DNA of 64,000 bases. It comes from Candidatus Gastranaerophilales bacterium (GTDB taxonomy: Bacteria; Cyanobacteriota; Vampirovibrionia; Gastranaerophilales; Gastranaerophilaceae). The notes beneath the pieces were generated by a model that saw nothing but the letters and a program-made list of their open reading frames with translations, searched no databases and was not told where the DNA came from. A program made the position numbers and the translations under genes. Of this stretch, positions 1-7,429 are shown one piece after another. How positions within the stretch are numbered: the first letter of the stretch is position 1; each line of letters starts with the position of its first letter. The DNA lies in contig CANRGC010000002.1 of NCBI GenBank assembly GCA_947630045.1, positions 1-64,000 of the forward strand, given 5' to 3'.

Positions 1-26
1 TGCAGGTGGGAAAATAATTTTGAGCC

Positions 27-190
27 AACTTTCCGTAATACGCAAACTAAACGTTTCACCAACAAAAGTCCGAAAAGGCCGTTTTGTAAACGGGTAGTTT
101 GCGTATTTAAGGGCAGCTCAAACCCAAACAGGAAGCCAACACCACCGAAAAAATTAAACTAACCGTAAATATCAAATTACTCTTTTCAAT
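27..190. repeat. Repeat element P, left copy, with long hairpin
   Basis: This non-coding block recurs near 5611-5775 in the same orientation. It opens with a hairpin whose arms are 37-49 (AATACGCAAACTA) and 95-107 (TAGTTTGCGTATT), a perfect 13-bp inverted repeat that extends inward through CGTTT/AAACG. A segment starting 'AACCCAAACAGGAAGCC' and two 13-bp motif copies 18 bp apart (149-161 and 167-179) follow. The arm-to-arm distance, 58 bp, is the same as in the right copy. The first 26 bases of the window resemble the end of element Q, so the window begins inside a Q-P junction. No protein-coding signal is seen. Confidence 0.75.
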
Positions 191-378
191 ACAACTACAG
201 TTATCTTAAGACCAATAAAAGTCCAATTCGACCGTTTTGAAATTGCGATACTCAACCGACTTCCGACCGGCTATGAGTTAGTATTGTCGTGTAAGTTCGC
301 CCTCTCAATATATTTACCCCTTCCGACCAAAACGGACTTTAAATATACACAAGCAAAAAATAATCGTTTCAACCGTAC

Positions 379-500
379 AAATCCTCTGTCCTGTAAAGGT
401 ACAAATTTTTCAAAACGGTCTTTTCCGAAATAATCGTGCCTAAGCGTACACTTCAAACACATAGCCTGAAATGCAGGCAGGGGAATAGTTTTAATTCAAC
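379..500. repeat. Repeat element Q, left copy
   Basis: About 120 bp, strongly similar and in direct orientation to 5494-5612. Shared stretches include 'GTCCTGTAAAGGTACAAA', 'GGTCTTTTCCGAAATAATC' and 'GGGGAATAGTTTTAATTCAA'. Inside it the right copy reads AATAATCAAACTA where this copy reads AATAATCGTGCCTA, so the 13-bp motif has diverged here. Together with the right copy it brackets the restriction and putative abortive-infection genes. The 191-378 stretch between P and Q carries a degenerate piece of P (AAAAGTCC followed by ACCGTTTTG near 225-240) and no convincing gene. Confidence 0.75.
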
Positions 501-510
501 TGCCAAAAGA

Positions 511-550
511 CACTTAGTTTGATTATTTGGATCACTTAGTTTGAGTATTA
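511..550. repeat. Two tandem ~22-bp repeats with TAGTTTGA core
   Basis: CACTTAGTTTGATTATT (511-527) is followed by CACTTAGTTTGAGTATT (533-549), a 22-bp period. The core TAGTTTGnnTATT is the same 13-bp motif that forms the hairpin arms in element P. From 551 to 824 there is only AT-rich, non-coding sequence, with short inverted repeats (for example GGCAA...TTGCC near 719-741) and AT-rich promoter-like sequence (TATAAT at 801-806) just ahead of the methyltransferase gene. Confidence 0.6.
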
Positions 551-824
551 CTTCCCTCAGGCTGGAAACGAACCAAGGTTTTTATTATTCAATTTATGCG
601 TGAATATTGGCTTTCGACATTCACAAATTCATATTAACTCTATTTTAATCAGATTTCAAGTGGTTTGAGCCGGGGAAATTTCCCTAATTTTATTTTTCAA
701 TCTATATTTGGATTTGATGGCAAAAATTTGAAAAATTGCCTCGCTGAAACCCCTAATTTTTCGTTCGATTTTGGCAACTTTTCCCCGACATGATAAAAAA
801 TATAATTTGATGTAATATAAGTTT

Positions 825-1628
825 ATGAAAAAATACTATGAAAAAGACAACATAAAGCTCTTTTTAGGTGATTGCATTGAAATACTCAATAAGGCAACAC
901 CTGAATCTGTTGATATGATTTTTGCAGACCCACCATATATGCTTTCTAATGGTGGAATAACCTGTCAATCCGGCAAAGTTGTTTCCGTTAACAAGGGGAA
1001 ATGGGATGAAAGTAAAGGACTGGAAGAAGATTTTGAATTTCATCAAAGGTGGATTAATGCTTGTAAAAGAGTTTTAAAACCTAACGGTACAATTTGGATT
1101 TCAGGAACGTATCATTCAATCTATTCTTGCGGTTTTGCTTTGCAAAAAGCAGGTTTTAAAATTCTAAATGACATCTGTTGGTTTAAACCAAATGCTTCTC
1201 CAAATATGAGTTGCAGATATTTTACGGCAAGTCATGAAATTTTATTATGGGCAAGAAAAGACCCCAAAAGCAAGCATACGTTCAATTATGAAACAATGAA
1301 AAACGGTGATTGGGGAGAGGATATTCTTAAAAAGCCAAATAAACAAATGCGTTCAGTTTGGCAAATAGATACTCCAAAACCATCTGAAAAAGAATTTGGG
1401 AAACACCCTACTCAAAAACCTTTAGAATTGTTAAGACGCATAATCCTTGCCTCAACGAACAAAGGTGATTTAATTTTAGATCCATTTACAGGAAGCTCAA
1501 CAACTGGTATAATGGCATTAGAGTTAGACAGGAAATTTATTGGAATAGACTTAGAGAAAGAATACTTAAACCTTTCTGTTAAAAGGTTTGAGCAAGTATT
1601 TTCAAAGAAAGATAAAGCATGGCAGTAG
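825..1628 (+). CDS. dpnA: DpnII-type adenine-specific DNA methyltransferase, beta class (DpnA-like)
   Basis: N6-adenine methyltransferase of 267 aa, essentially the length of DpnA (M2.DpnII, 268 aa). The catalytic DPPY is at residues 35-38 and the SAM-binding DPFTGS at 219-224; DPPY before the SAM motif is the beta-class order. In the DpnII system the homologue methylates adenine in GATC and also acts on single-stranded DNA; that is family knowledge. The ATG at 825 has no clear Shine-Dalgarno, but TAATAT ends 6 nt before it. The gene overlaps the downstream Dam-like gene by 10 nt, implying a coupled M operon. Specificity for GATC is inferred from the clear DpnII nuclease nearby. Confidence 0.93.
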   Translation: MKKYYEKDNIKLFLGDCIEILNKATPESVDMIFADPPYMLSNGGITCQSGKVVSVNKGKWDESKGLEEDFEFHQRWINACKRVLKPNGTIWISGTYHSIYSCGFALQKAGFKILNDICWFKPNASPNMSCRYFTASHEILLWARKDPKSKHTFNYETMKNGDWGEDILKKPNKQMRSVWQIDTPKPSEKEFGKHPTQKPLELLRRIILASTNKGDLILDPFTGSSTTGIMALELDRKFIGIDLEKEYLNLSVKRFEQVFSKKDKAWQ

Positions 1629-2458
1629 TTTTAGAACAATTAAAAAACGAAACATATCCAATTGTTAAATGGGTTGGTGGCAAACGTCAGCTTATGTTTG
1701 AATTGATTAAAAACATGCCAAAATCATATAATCGCTACTTTGAACCTTTTATTGGTGGAGGGGCTTTATTCTTTGATTTACAACCCGAAAACGCTTATAT
1801 TTCCGATATGAACGAGGAATTAATTAATCTTTACTCAGTTGTTAGAGATAATGTTTATGAACTTATTGAAGATTTGAGTAAGCATGAAGTTTCAAAAGAA
1901 TATTTTTTAGAAATTCGAAATATTGATAGAACTGAAAAATATGCAGAATTGTCAAATATAGAAAGAGCAAGTCGCTTTATTTATTTGAATAGAACCTGTT
2001 TTAACGGAATGTATAGAGTGAACTCTCAGGGGCAGTTCAATGTTCCTTTTGGACATTACAAGAATCCTCGAATTATTGATGAAAACAATCTTTTGAATTG
2101 TTCAGAACTTCTAAAAAAGACTGAAATTAAGTGTGCTGATTTTTCAGAGATTTTAAATAAAGTTCAAAAAGGCGATTTTGTTTATTTTGATCCGCCTTAT
2201 GTTCCATTGAACGAGACTTCAAGTTTCACATCATATACAAAAGATGGTTTTGATATTGATATGCAATTCAAACTGCGTGATGTTTGCGATGAATTGGATT
2301 CAATTGGTGTTAAATTTATGCTTTCAAATTCAGATACTAAATTGGTAAATGAATTATATGCAAATTATGAAATTAAAAAAGTTTTTGCTTCTCGTCAAAT
2401 CAATGCTAATGCCGACGGCAGAGGCAAAATTACAGAAGTTTTAGTGAGAAATTATTAA
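1619..2458 (+). CDS. dpnM: Dam/DpnM-type GATC adenine methyltransferase, alpha class
   Basis: A 279-aa DNA adenine methylase of the Dam/DpnM family. It shows the N-terminal KWVGGKRQL signature (residues 17-25), the SAM-binding FEPFIGGGAL (41-50) and the catalytic DPPY at 191-194, the alpha-class order. It protects host GATC sites from the DpnII nuclease encoded at 3049-3912. The start at 1619 lies inside the end of the upstream methyltransferase gene, so the two are probably translated from one message. It converges with the 173-aa minus-strand gene; the two stop codons overlap. Full length with no missing motif. Confidence 0.95.
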   Translation: MAVVLEQLKNETYPIVKWVGGKRQLMFELIKNMPKSYNRYFEPFIGGGALFFDLQPENAYISDMNEELINLYSVVRDNVYELIEDLSKHEVSKEYFLEIRNIDRTEKYAELSNIERASRFIYLNRTCFNGMYRVNSQGQFNVPFGHYKNPRIIDENNLLNCSELLKKTEIKCADFSEILNKVQKGDFVYFDPPYVPLNETSSFTSYTKDGFDIDMQFKLRDVCDELDSIGVKFMLSNSDTKLVNELYANYEIKKVFASRQINANADGRGKITEVLVRNY

Positions 2459-2976
2459 GGTTTTGGTACCCCAGACATGAACATTGCCCGACCAGAATAA
2501 TTCCAATAGCGTATGTCTTGTTCAATAAAGAACCATTTAGCAACCTTTAGTATCAAATCTACAGGATATCCAGTATTAAAACTTAAATCTATTTCTGGGA
2601 TTTCTTCGCAATTATAAACATCTTCAATGAGTTTATATAATTTTGCATATTTCTCGGGTGATTCAGCTTTTTTAACTTGTAAGTCACTAAAAATATTATC
2701 ATGCGATGGATTATACTTTATTCTATTTGTTGTTGAAAAATTTATATTTTCGACATTAATAAGAAAATCAAAACCATTATGTAAATTTGCGGGTCTTTCT
2801 AAATAAATTCTATTGCCGTCATTTAATGTTTCAACGTAATATAAATATTTGGATTGATTATCACCATTGCCTGTTCCCGGCATTTCTTTAATAAATTCTG
2901 CAATAATTCTTTCTCTAACTTCATTTCTAGTACCAGAGTTTGAAAAGAATTTTTCTATTTTATTAGCTACAACCAT
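2455..2976 (-). CDS. Unknown protein encoded antisense between DpnII M and R genes
   Basis: A 173-aa protein I do not recognise. The start is supported by AAGGA just upstream of the ATG on the minus strand. No signal peptide, membrane segment or clear helix-turn-helix is visible. The C-terminus is aromatic-rich (a 'KWFFIEQDIRYWNYSGR' stretch) and ends in GVPKP. It lies tail-to-tail with dpnM and head-to-head with the nuclease gene, with only ~72 bp between its start and that of dpnII, so a shared divergent control region is possible. It may be an accessory or regulatory partner of the restriction system, but that rests only on position. Confidence 0.75.
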   Translation of the reverse strand: MVVANKIEKFFSNSGTRNEVRERIIAEFIKEMPGTGNGDNQSKYLYYVETLNDGNRIYLERPANLHNGFDFLINVENINFSTTNRIKYNPSHDNIFSDLQVKKAESPEKYAKLYKLIEDVYNCEEIPEIDLSFNTGYPVDLILKVAKWFFIEQDIRYWNYSGRAMFMSGVPKP

Positions 2977-3048
2977 ACATTCCTTTTCTTAACAAATAAC
3001 AATAAATTGCATGCTCATGCTATCATAAAAATATACAGGAGAATATAC

Positions 3049-3912
3049 ATGAAAAGAGCCTTTAAGGAATGGTTATCTACATTTAGACCTTGTATTGCAG
3101 ATTATTGCTACTATGTAGATTTTGAAAAAGTAAATAAAAATGTTGATGATATTAAAGTTGAATTAAATATTTTAAATTCGCTAGTTGGCTCAAAAAACAT
3201 TGAAAAAGATTTTGAAGATATTATCAAAAAATATCCTGAAACTCTAAAATGTATTCCATTGCTCTTGGCTGTTCGTTCTAACGAAATTTCTGTTACAGAT
3301 GCTGATGGAGAATACAAATTCTCTTTTAGGAAACAAAACTACAGCATAGATGATTATAAAATGTTTATGAAAAAGACTAAACTGTTTGATTTGTTGGAAA
3401 ATCATATTGTAAGCAATTTAGTAGATTATGCAACAGGTGTAGAAACAGGATTAGATAGTAACGGTCGAAAAAATCGTGGCGGACATTTGATGGAAAATCT
3501 TGTTGAAGATTACATCCAAAAAGCCGGATTTATTAAAGGTCAAAACTATTTCAAAGAAATGTATATCCACGAAATTGAAGAAAAATGGAATGTTAATCTT
3601 TCCGCTATTTCCAATCAAGGCAAAATGGAAAAACGCTTTGATTTTGTAATAAAAACAGACAATCAAATTTATGTAATCGAAACAAACTTCTATTCAAGTG
3701 GGGGTTCAAAACTTAATGAAACCGCAAGAAGTTATAAAACCCTAGCACAAGAAGTTACAACAATAGATGGTGTAACCTTTATTTGGTTTACTGATGGTTG
3801 TGGTTGGAATAGTGCAAGGCATAACTTAGAAGAAACTTTTGATGTTTTGGACACAGTATATAATATTCAAGATTTGGAAGATGGTATTTTGAATAAAATG
3901 AATTCTAAATAG
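3049..3912 (+). CDS. dpnB: Type II restriction endonuclease DpnII (GATC)
   Basis: Restriction endonuclease of 287 aa, the size of R.DpnII (288 aa). Its N-terminal 'EWLSTFRPCIADYCYYVDF' and the blocks 'VSNLVDYATGVETGLDSNG', 'KRFDFVIKTDNQIYVIE' and 'SKLNETARSYK' closely match remembered R.DpnII sequence. The D-x(n)-ExN core (FDFVIK...VIETNF) looks like the metal-binding nuclease site. It cuts unmethylated GATC. I chose ATG 3049, preceded by CAGGAG, over the upstream in-frame ATG at 3007 because family similarity begins there. It is separated from the methyltransferases by an antisense gene and so must have its own promoter, unlike the compact pneumococcal operon. Confidence 0.95.
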   Translation: MKRAFKEWLSTFRPCIADYCYYVDFEKVNKNVDDIKVELNILNSLVGSKNIEKDFEDIIKKYPETLKCIPLLLAVRSNEISVTDADGEYKFSFRKQNYSIDDYKMFMKKTKLFDLLENHIVSNLVDYATGVETGLDSNGRKNRGGHLMENLVEDYIQKAGFIKGQNYFKEMYIHEIEEKWNVNLSAISNQGKMEKRFDFVIKTDNQIYVIETNFYSSGGSKLNETARSYKTLAQEVTTIDGVTFIWFTDGCGWNSARHNLEETFDVLDTVYNIQDLEDGILNKMNSK

Positions 3913-3923
3913 GAAAGGAAAAA

Positions 3924-4730
3924 ATGGAAGGATATAAAGAGCTAACTTTTTCTACATTTCAACTTTTTATAAATGAAAGCTTTGCAGAATTAAAAAATTT
4001 TAATATTAATGACAAATGGAGTCAGAATTTTTCGGATGAAAATCAAACTATTCATAATGTTGTTTGTAAAATAATGAACGAGAAGTATTTTACTCTATAT
4101 GATAATTTCGGTTCTCCAAACCCGAGACCAAATCATATATATGACATCCCTACTAAGACCAAAATTCTTAATCCAAGAAAAAATAATCAAGCAGAATTAA
4201 AAAATCAATTATTTTGCTTATATGATACAAATACAAGAATTTTATATTTAAACAATTCACAAAAGAAATCTTTCATTTGTAAATACTTAGATAATATATT
4301 ATCTCAAGAAATAATCATAAAAAACGTATATAAAAATATTGATGAATTTGTTAATATTTTAAAATCTTTAGATGAAATAAAATTTACTGCCCATAGAGAT
4401 ATTTTTGGCTCACAAATAAATTCATTTAAAAGTGTAAGAGATTTGTTTGGAATAGATGAACCAGAAAGTTTTACTATTAGTGCTAAGTATAAAGTTTCAG
4501 TTAAAGAAAATATAAAAAGAACAATTGAAAAATTTAGAAATGAACAAATTCAAGTACCAAACTCTTGTTTAACCTGTATTGGCAAAGATGAAAATGGACT
4601 TGAACAAATATTTAATGAAAACACTTTTAATAAAACCATATCTGTTATTCTTGCACAAAATGAAGAAAAACTACTTAATCCTAAAGATGTATTTGAAGAA
4701 TTAATTAGGAAATTAGAAAGCAATGCATAA
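3924..4730 (+). CDS. Putative RexA-like abortive infection sensor
   Basis: A 268-aa soluble protein without signal peptide or membrane helix, preceded by a good Shine-Dalgarno (AGGAAAGG) 11 nt after the nuclease stop. It overlaps the next gene, a 145-aa membrane protein, by 8 nt. Lambda RexA (279 aa) with RexB (144 aa, four membrane helices) has the same order, sizes and topology. The C-terminal third also resembles RexA loosely: a basic 'AKYKVSVKENIKRTIEKF' block followed by an acidic 'GKDENG' turn. RexA is a DNA-binding sensor that activates the RexB channel during infection. The assignment is inference from layout and weak similarity; a different Abi family is possible. Confidence 0.55.
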   Translation: MEGYKELTFSTFQLFINESFAELKNFNINDKWSQNFSDENQTIHNVVCKIMNEKYFTLYDNFGSPNPRPNHIYDIPTKTKILNPRKNNQAELKNQLFCLYDTNTRILYLNNSQKKSFICKYLDNILSQEIIIKNVYKNIDEFVNILKSLDEIKFTAHRDIFGSQINSFKSVRDLFGIDEPESFTISAKYKVSVKENIKRTIEKFRNEQIQVPNSCLTCIGKDENGLEQIFNENTFNKTISVILAQNEEKLLNPKDVFEELIRKLESNA

Positions 4731-5160
4731 AATTGATAATATCTTAACAGTAATAATTTTTATATCAACATCATTATTATTCTATTTTTTAAAATTAGAT
4801 TATAATGATACATTTTACACAAATACAATTACATACTTATCTGTCTCATTTGGCTTTATCGTCACTAGTCTGTCAATATTATATAATTCCACATATATAA
4901 AAGGACTCTATAAAAATAAGGACTATGAATCAAGCACATTAACTGTATTACACAGATTGGGGCGATATTATAAAATTAGTATTTATTACTCTGTATTTTT
5001 GATTTTGTATTTTATAGTTTTAAATCAAATTACACCAAAATATATATTTATTCAAAATATAGAATTTATGAATTTGCCATTATTGTTTTGTAATGTATTC
5101 ATAACATTGGTTTTAATGAAATTTTTTATTAAACTATTTGTTAATCCAAATTATAAATAA
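4723..5160 (+). CDS. Small four-helix membrane protein, putative RexB-like effector
   Basis: A 145-aa protein with four predicted membrane segments at about residues 7-24, 35-53, 85-101 and 116-138, a short basic cytoplasmic loop between segments 2 and 3, and a lysine at the C-terminus. It starts inside the end of the upstream gene (8-nt overlap), so the pair is expressed together. Lambda RexB is 144 aa, has four membrane helices and follows rexA directly; it acts as an ion channel that depolarises the infected cell. There is no clear sequence identity that I can quote, so the RexB role is an inference. It is the last gene of the island before the right-hand repeats. Confidence 0.55.
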   Translation: MHKIDNILTVIIFISTSLLFYFLKLDYNDTFYTNTITYLSVSFGFIVTSLSILYNSTYIKGLYKNKDYESSTLTVLHRLGRYYKISIYYSVFLILYFIVLNQITPKYIFIQNIEFMNLPLLFCNVFITLVLMKFFIKLFVNPNYK

Positions 5161-5493
5161 TTTTAAAATATTTACTATCATTTACACAATTTAATCTAAT
5201 ACTTCCTACCTTTTTAAAAACTTCTGCCTCTGAAAATTTTTAATAAAAATTTCGTTATTTTTTTATTTCGTCCAACCTACGAATAATTATTTCAAGTGTA
5301 TAAAATCGAAAAAATTTGGCGAACAGGCTAAAAACTTTTGCGTGGACAAAATTAGAACATAAAAAGGAACTAATCTGACTTGTAGGCTCAAAAATGGACT
5401 TTTAGGACAGGGGAAAATAATTAATCGCAGATTGTCCCCATAGAAAAAAGCCGACACGCAGGCGATTAAACCGAAATATCGTTTTAAACTTAG

Positions 5494-5612
5494 AAATCCT
5501 ATGTCCTGTAAAGGTACAAAATTCTCAAATTGGTCTTTTCCGAAATAATCAAACTAAGCGTACACTCCAAACACACAGCTGAAATGCAGACAGGGGAATA
5601 GTTTTAATTCAA
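5494..5612. repeat. Repeat element Q, right copy
   Basis: Direct copy of 379-500 with a run of shared blocks and scattered substitutions. It contains the 13-bp motif AATAATCAAACTA at 5544-5556. Here Q is followed immediately by P, whereas on the left P precedes Q with about 190 bp between. The upstream stretch 5161-5493 is AT-rich and non-coding; nothing recognisable was found there apart from weak resemblance to the GGGGAAAATAATT type sequence at the window start. Confidence 0.75.
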
Positions 5613-5803
5613 CTTTCCGTAATGATCATACTAACCGTTTATCCAAAAAAAGTCCAAAAAGACCGTTTTGTAAACGGGTAGTTTGATTATTTCCGACAGC
5701 TAAAACCCAAACAGGAAGCCAACTTTCCGTAAAAATCAAACTAACCGTAAATATCAAATTACTCTTTCCAACTACAATCAAACTATCCGTAAAAAGCAAA
5801 CTA
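5611..5803. repeat. Repeat element P, right copy, with hairpin and 18-bp motif array
   Basis: Hairpin arms at 5621-5633 (AATGATCATACTA) and 5679-5691 (TAGTTTGATTATT) extend inward through ACCGTTTA/TAAACGGG, giving a ~20-bp imperfect stem. After 'AACCCAAACAGGAAGCCAAC' come four motif copies at 5731, 5749, 5773 and 5791 (consensus AAAAATCAAACTA, often preceded by CCGT), mostly 18 bp apart. Relative to the left copy, both arms change together, CGC/GCG to ATC/GAT. The block ends about 45 bp from the 3' end of the tRNA gene. Confidence 0.75.
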
Positions 5804-5847
5804 CTCAATTAACAACACAATAGTCGAACTCGCCAAATTAGAAAAAA

Positions 5848-5919
5848 TGGGCCCGGAGGGATTCGAACCCGCGACCAAGGGATTATGAGTCCCCTGCTCT
5901 ACCGCTGAGCTACAGGCCC
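5848..5919 (-). tRNA. tRNA with CAT anticodon (probably Ile2/lysidine type, or elongator Met)
   Basis: The minus strand gives a complete cloverleaf: acceptor GGGCCTG/CGGGCCC, D arm with GTAGCTCAGCGGTAGAGC, anticodon loop CTCATAA, variable loop TTGGTC and T loop TTCGAAT. The CTCATAA loop and following CTTGGTCG resemble bacterial tRNA-Ile(CAT), whose C34 is converted to lysidine, more than elongator tRNA-Met, which usually has TTCATAC; sequence alone cannot decide. The T stem carries one apparent C-U mismatch (positions 50/64). No CCA is encoded; six T follow the discriminator A. Its 3' end faces the defence island. Confidence 0.9.
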
Positions 5920-5984
5920 TTAAATTAACCAATTTTAAGATAACATCTACACAAAATAAGGTCAAGTAAATATTTTGGCAATAA

Positions 5985-6010
5985 AAAAGCCCCATTTTTG
6001 GGGCTTTTTA
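5985..6010. terminator. Bidirectional intrinsic terminator
   Basis: AGCCCC-ATTTTT-GGGGCT hairpin (5988-6005) with A-tract on one side and T-tract on the other. It ends the leftward 198-aa gene and insulates the tRNA downstream of it. Confidence 0.8.
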
Positions 6011-6026
6011 TAAAAATAATAATTTT

Positions 6027-6623
6027 CTATTCAGCTTCTTTTTTCGAGCTGACTGCTTCAGAAATAGCTTTTCCGCCAATTCCCACAAGAGCCAATATGC
6101 CGGCACAAATTAATGTGGGCACTGCAATGCTCTTTATTTGGTTTTTGTGCTCTTTAATCCACTCTATTTTACTTTTGCTGTTTTTCAATTCTTTTAATGT
6201 TGAAACTATTTTATCCTTTACGCCCTTAACAGAAGATTTTACTGCCAATCCTTTTGACATTTTAAATTCTTTAAGCGAACCGATATTTTCGTTCAATTTA
6301 ACAACTTTGTGTTCTTTCATCAATTGTTTTGCATAAACTTTTTGATCAGCGCCGGTTAAATTTTTTGCATTTTTTAAAAATGCTTCCCATTTTCCCTTAG
6401 CCCAATTTTCAGCGGTTTGGAAGGTTTTTCTTCCTCTTTTTTCGCTTTCTAACCATGATTTAACAAGTTTTTGTTGGCTGTTTTTTGAGTTTACAAATGC
6501 ATCTTTTGCATACGGAGCAATTTTTGACCCTATGCTAACTCCAAGCCCGACTGTGGCTCCAGCCACTGCTCCTTTAGCTGCAGCAACAGGCATAGAATCC
6601 GTTTTTTCTATTCTAAGACCCAT
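6027..6623 (-). CDS. Unknown protein with glycine/alanine-rich N-terminus and C-terminal membrane segment
   Basis: A 198-aa protein I do not recognise. Residues ~12-32 form an alanine/glycine-rich, weakly hydrophobic stretch; the middle is strongly basic with many lysines and likely helical; one clear hydrophobic segment lies at about residues 167-185, followed by a short charged tail. The ATG at 6623 is preceded by a strong AAGGAAGGAAATT Shine-Dalgarno, and a terminator follows. It is monocistronic. The overall look, a short basic tail-anchored protein, gives no function. Confidence 0.7.
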   Translation of the reverse strand: MGLRIEKTDSMPVAAAKGAVAGATVGLGVSIGSKIAPYAKDAFVNSKNSQQKLVKSWLESEKRGRKTFQTAENWAKGKWEAFLKNAKNLTGADQKVYAKQLMKEHKVVKLNENIGSLKEFKMSKGLAVKSSVKGVKDKIVSTLKELKNSKSKIEWIKEHKNQIKSIAVPTLICAGILALVGIGGKAISEAVSSKKEAE

Positions 6624-6709
6624 ATTTAATTTCCTTCCTTCTTACTCATGTAAAAAAAATCGAAAAGAAAAAAGTGCCTCAAAAATAGAAAATATTAAAA
6701 TATATTAAG

Positions 6710-7429
6710 CTATTTTAAAAATTGAGAAAAAACGTTATAAAAGATATACAAAGAAGCTAATATAAGTAAAACTCCGCAAATTTTCATCAGAATTTCGCTT
6801 TTTTCGCCCATAAAACGCATTTTTTTAATCAATGAAGTGAAAATTCCCGCCAGAATTATAATCAAGCCCTGTCCGAGAGAAAAGGCAAAAAGAAATAAAG
6901 AAGCATATAAAACATTTTTTGACAAGCTTGCAAAACTCATGATTGAAGCTAAAATCGGCGTAGAACAAGGAGTTGCCGCAAGCGCAAATAAAACACCCAC
7001 AATAAAGGGATAAACAAAAAGGCTTCCGTTATCTGATTTTGGCATTTTTTTAACAATATTCGGAACCGGAATTTCAACAACCCCAAGCAAATTAAGCCCA
7101 AAAATCATAATCAAAGATGCCATTATAAGAATAAAATATTGTCCGCCAACGGCAATAAAAACCCGCCCCGTCAGGGCGCAAACAATTCCGATTACCGTTA
7201 AAATTGTGCTCAGTCCGATTACAAAAGATAAAAGCCTAATTAATGTTTTTATCGGGCTTTTGTCTTTGTCATATCCGCCGACATATCCGATTATAATGGG
7301 CAAAATGCCGAGGGTGCATGGGCTCAGGGAAGCAATAACGCCGCCCAAAAAAGAGCCGAAAACCAAAATCAAAGAGCCTTGACCCGATTGAATTTGAGTT
7401 GAAAAATTTTGTATGATTTCATTTATCAT
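6710..7429 (-). CDS. ccdA: CcdA/DsbD-family membrane electron-transfer protein
   Basis: A 239-aa polytopic protein with about six membrane segments and the CcdA hallmarks: 'FLGGVIASLSPCTLGILP' near residues 27-44 (first cysteine) and 'ALAATPCSTPIL' near 150-161 (second cysteine). These two membrane cysteines pass reducing equivalents from cytoplasmic thioredoxin to extracytoplasmic thioredoxin-like proteins. Its start overlaps the stop of the upstream thioredoxin-like gene by 4 nt (ATGA), so the two almost certainly work together in periplasmic thiol reduction. No cytochrome c maturation genes are nearby, so a role in general disulfide reduction is more likely than haem attachment. Confidence 0.88.
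   Translation of the reverse strand: MINEIIQNFSTQIQSGQGSLILVFGSFLGGVIASLSPCTLGILPIIIGYVGGYDKDKSPIKTLIRLLSFVIGLSTILTVIGIVCALTGRVFIAVGGQYFILIMASLIMIFGLNLLGVVEIPVPNIVKKMPKSDNGSLFVYPFIVGVLFALAATPCSTPILASIMSFASLSKNVLYASLFLFAFSLGQGLIIILAGIFTSLIKKMRFMGEKSEILMKICGVLLILASLYIFYNVFSQFLK

Noticed and set aside
271-462. 63-aa minus-strand frame inside the left repeat
   Set aside because: It lies across repeat elements P-derived sequence and Q, has no Shine-Dalgarno, and its composition resembles translated non-coding repeat.
27-5803. The flanking hairpins as integron attC sites
   Set aside because: The hairpin layout is reminiscent, but the GTTRRRY/RYYYAAC core sites are not present at the ends, the cargo is a multi-gene module on both strands, and no integron integrase is seen.
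511-5803. Regular 13-bp motifs as a CRISPR array
   Set aside because: The repeats are too short, appear in both orientations, have no uniform unique spacers and no cas genes are nearby.
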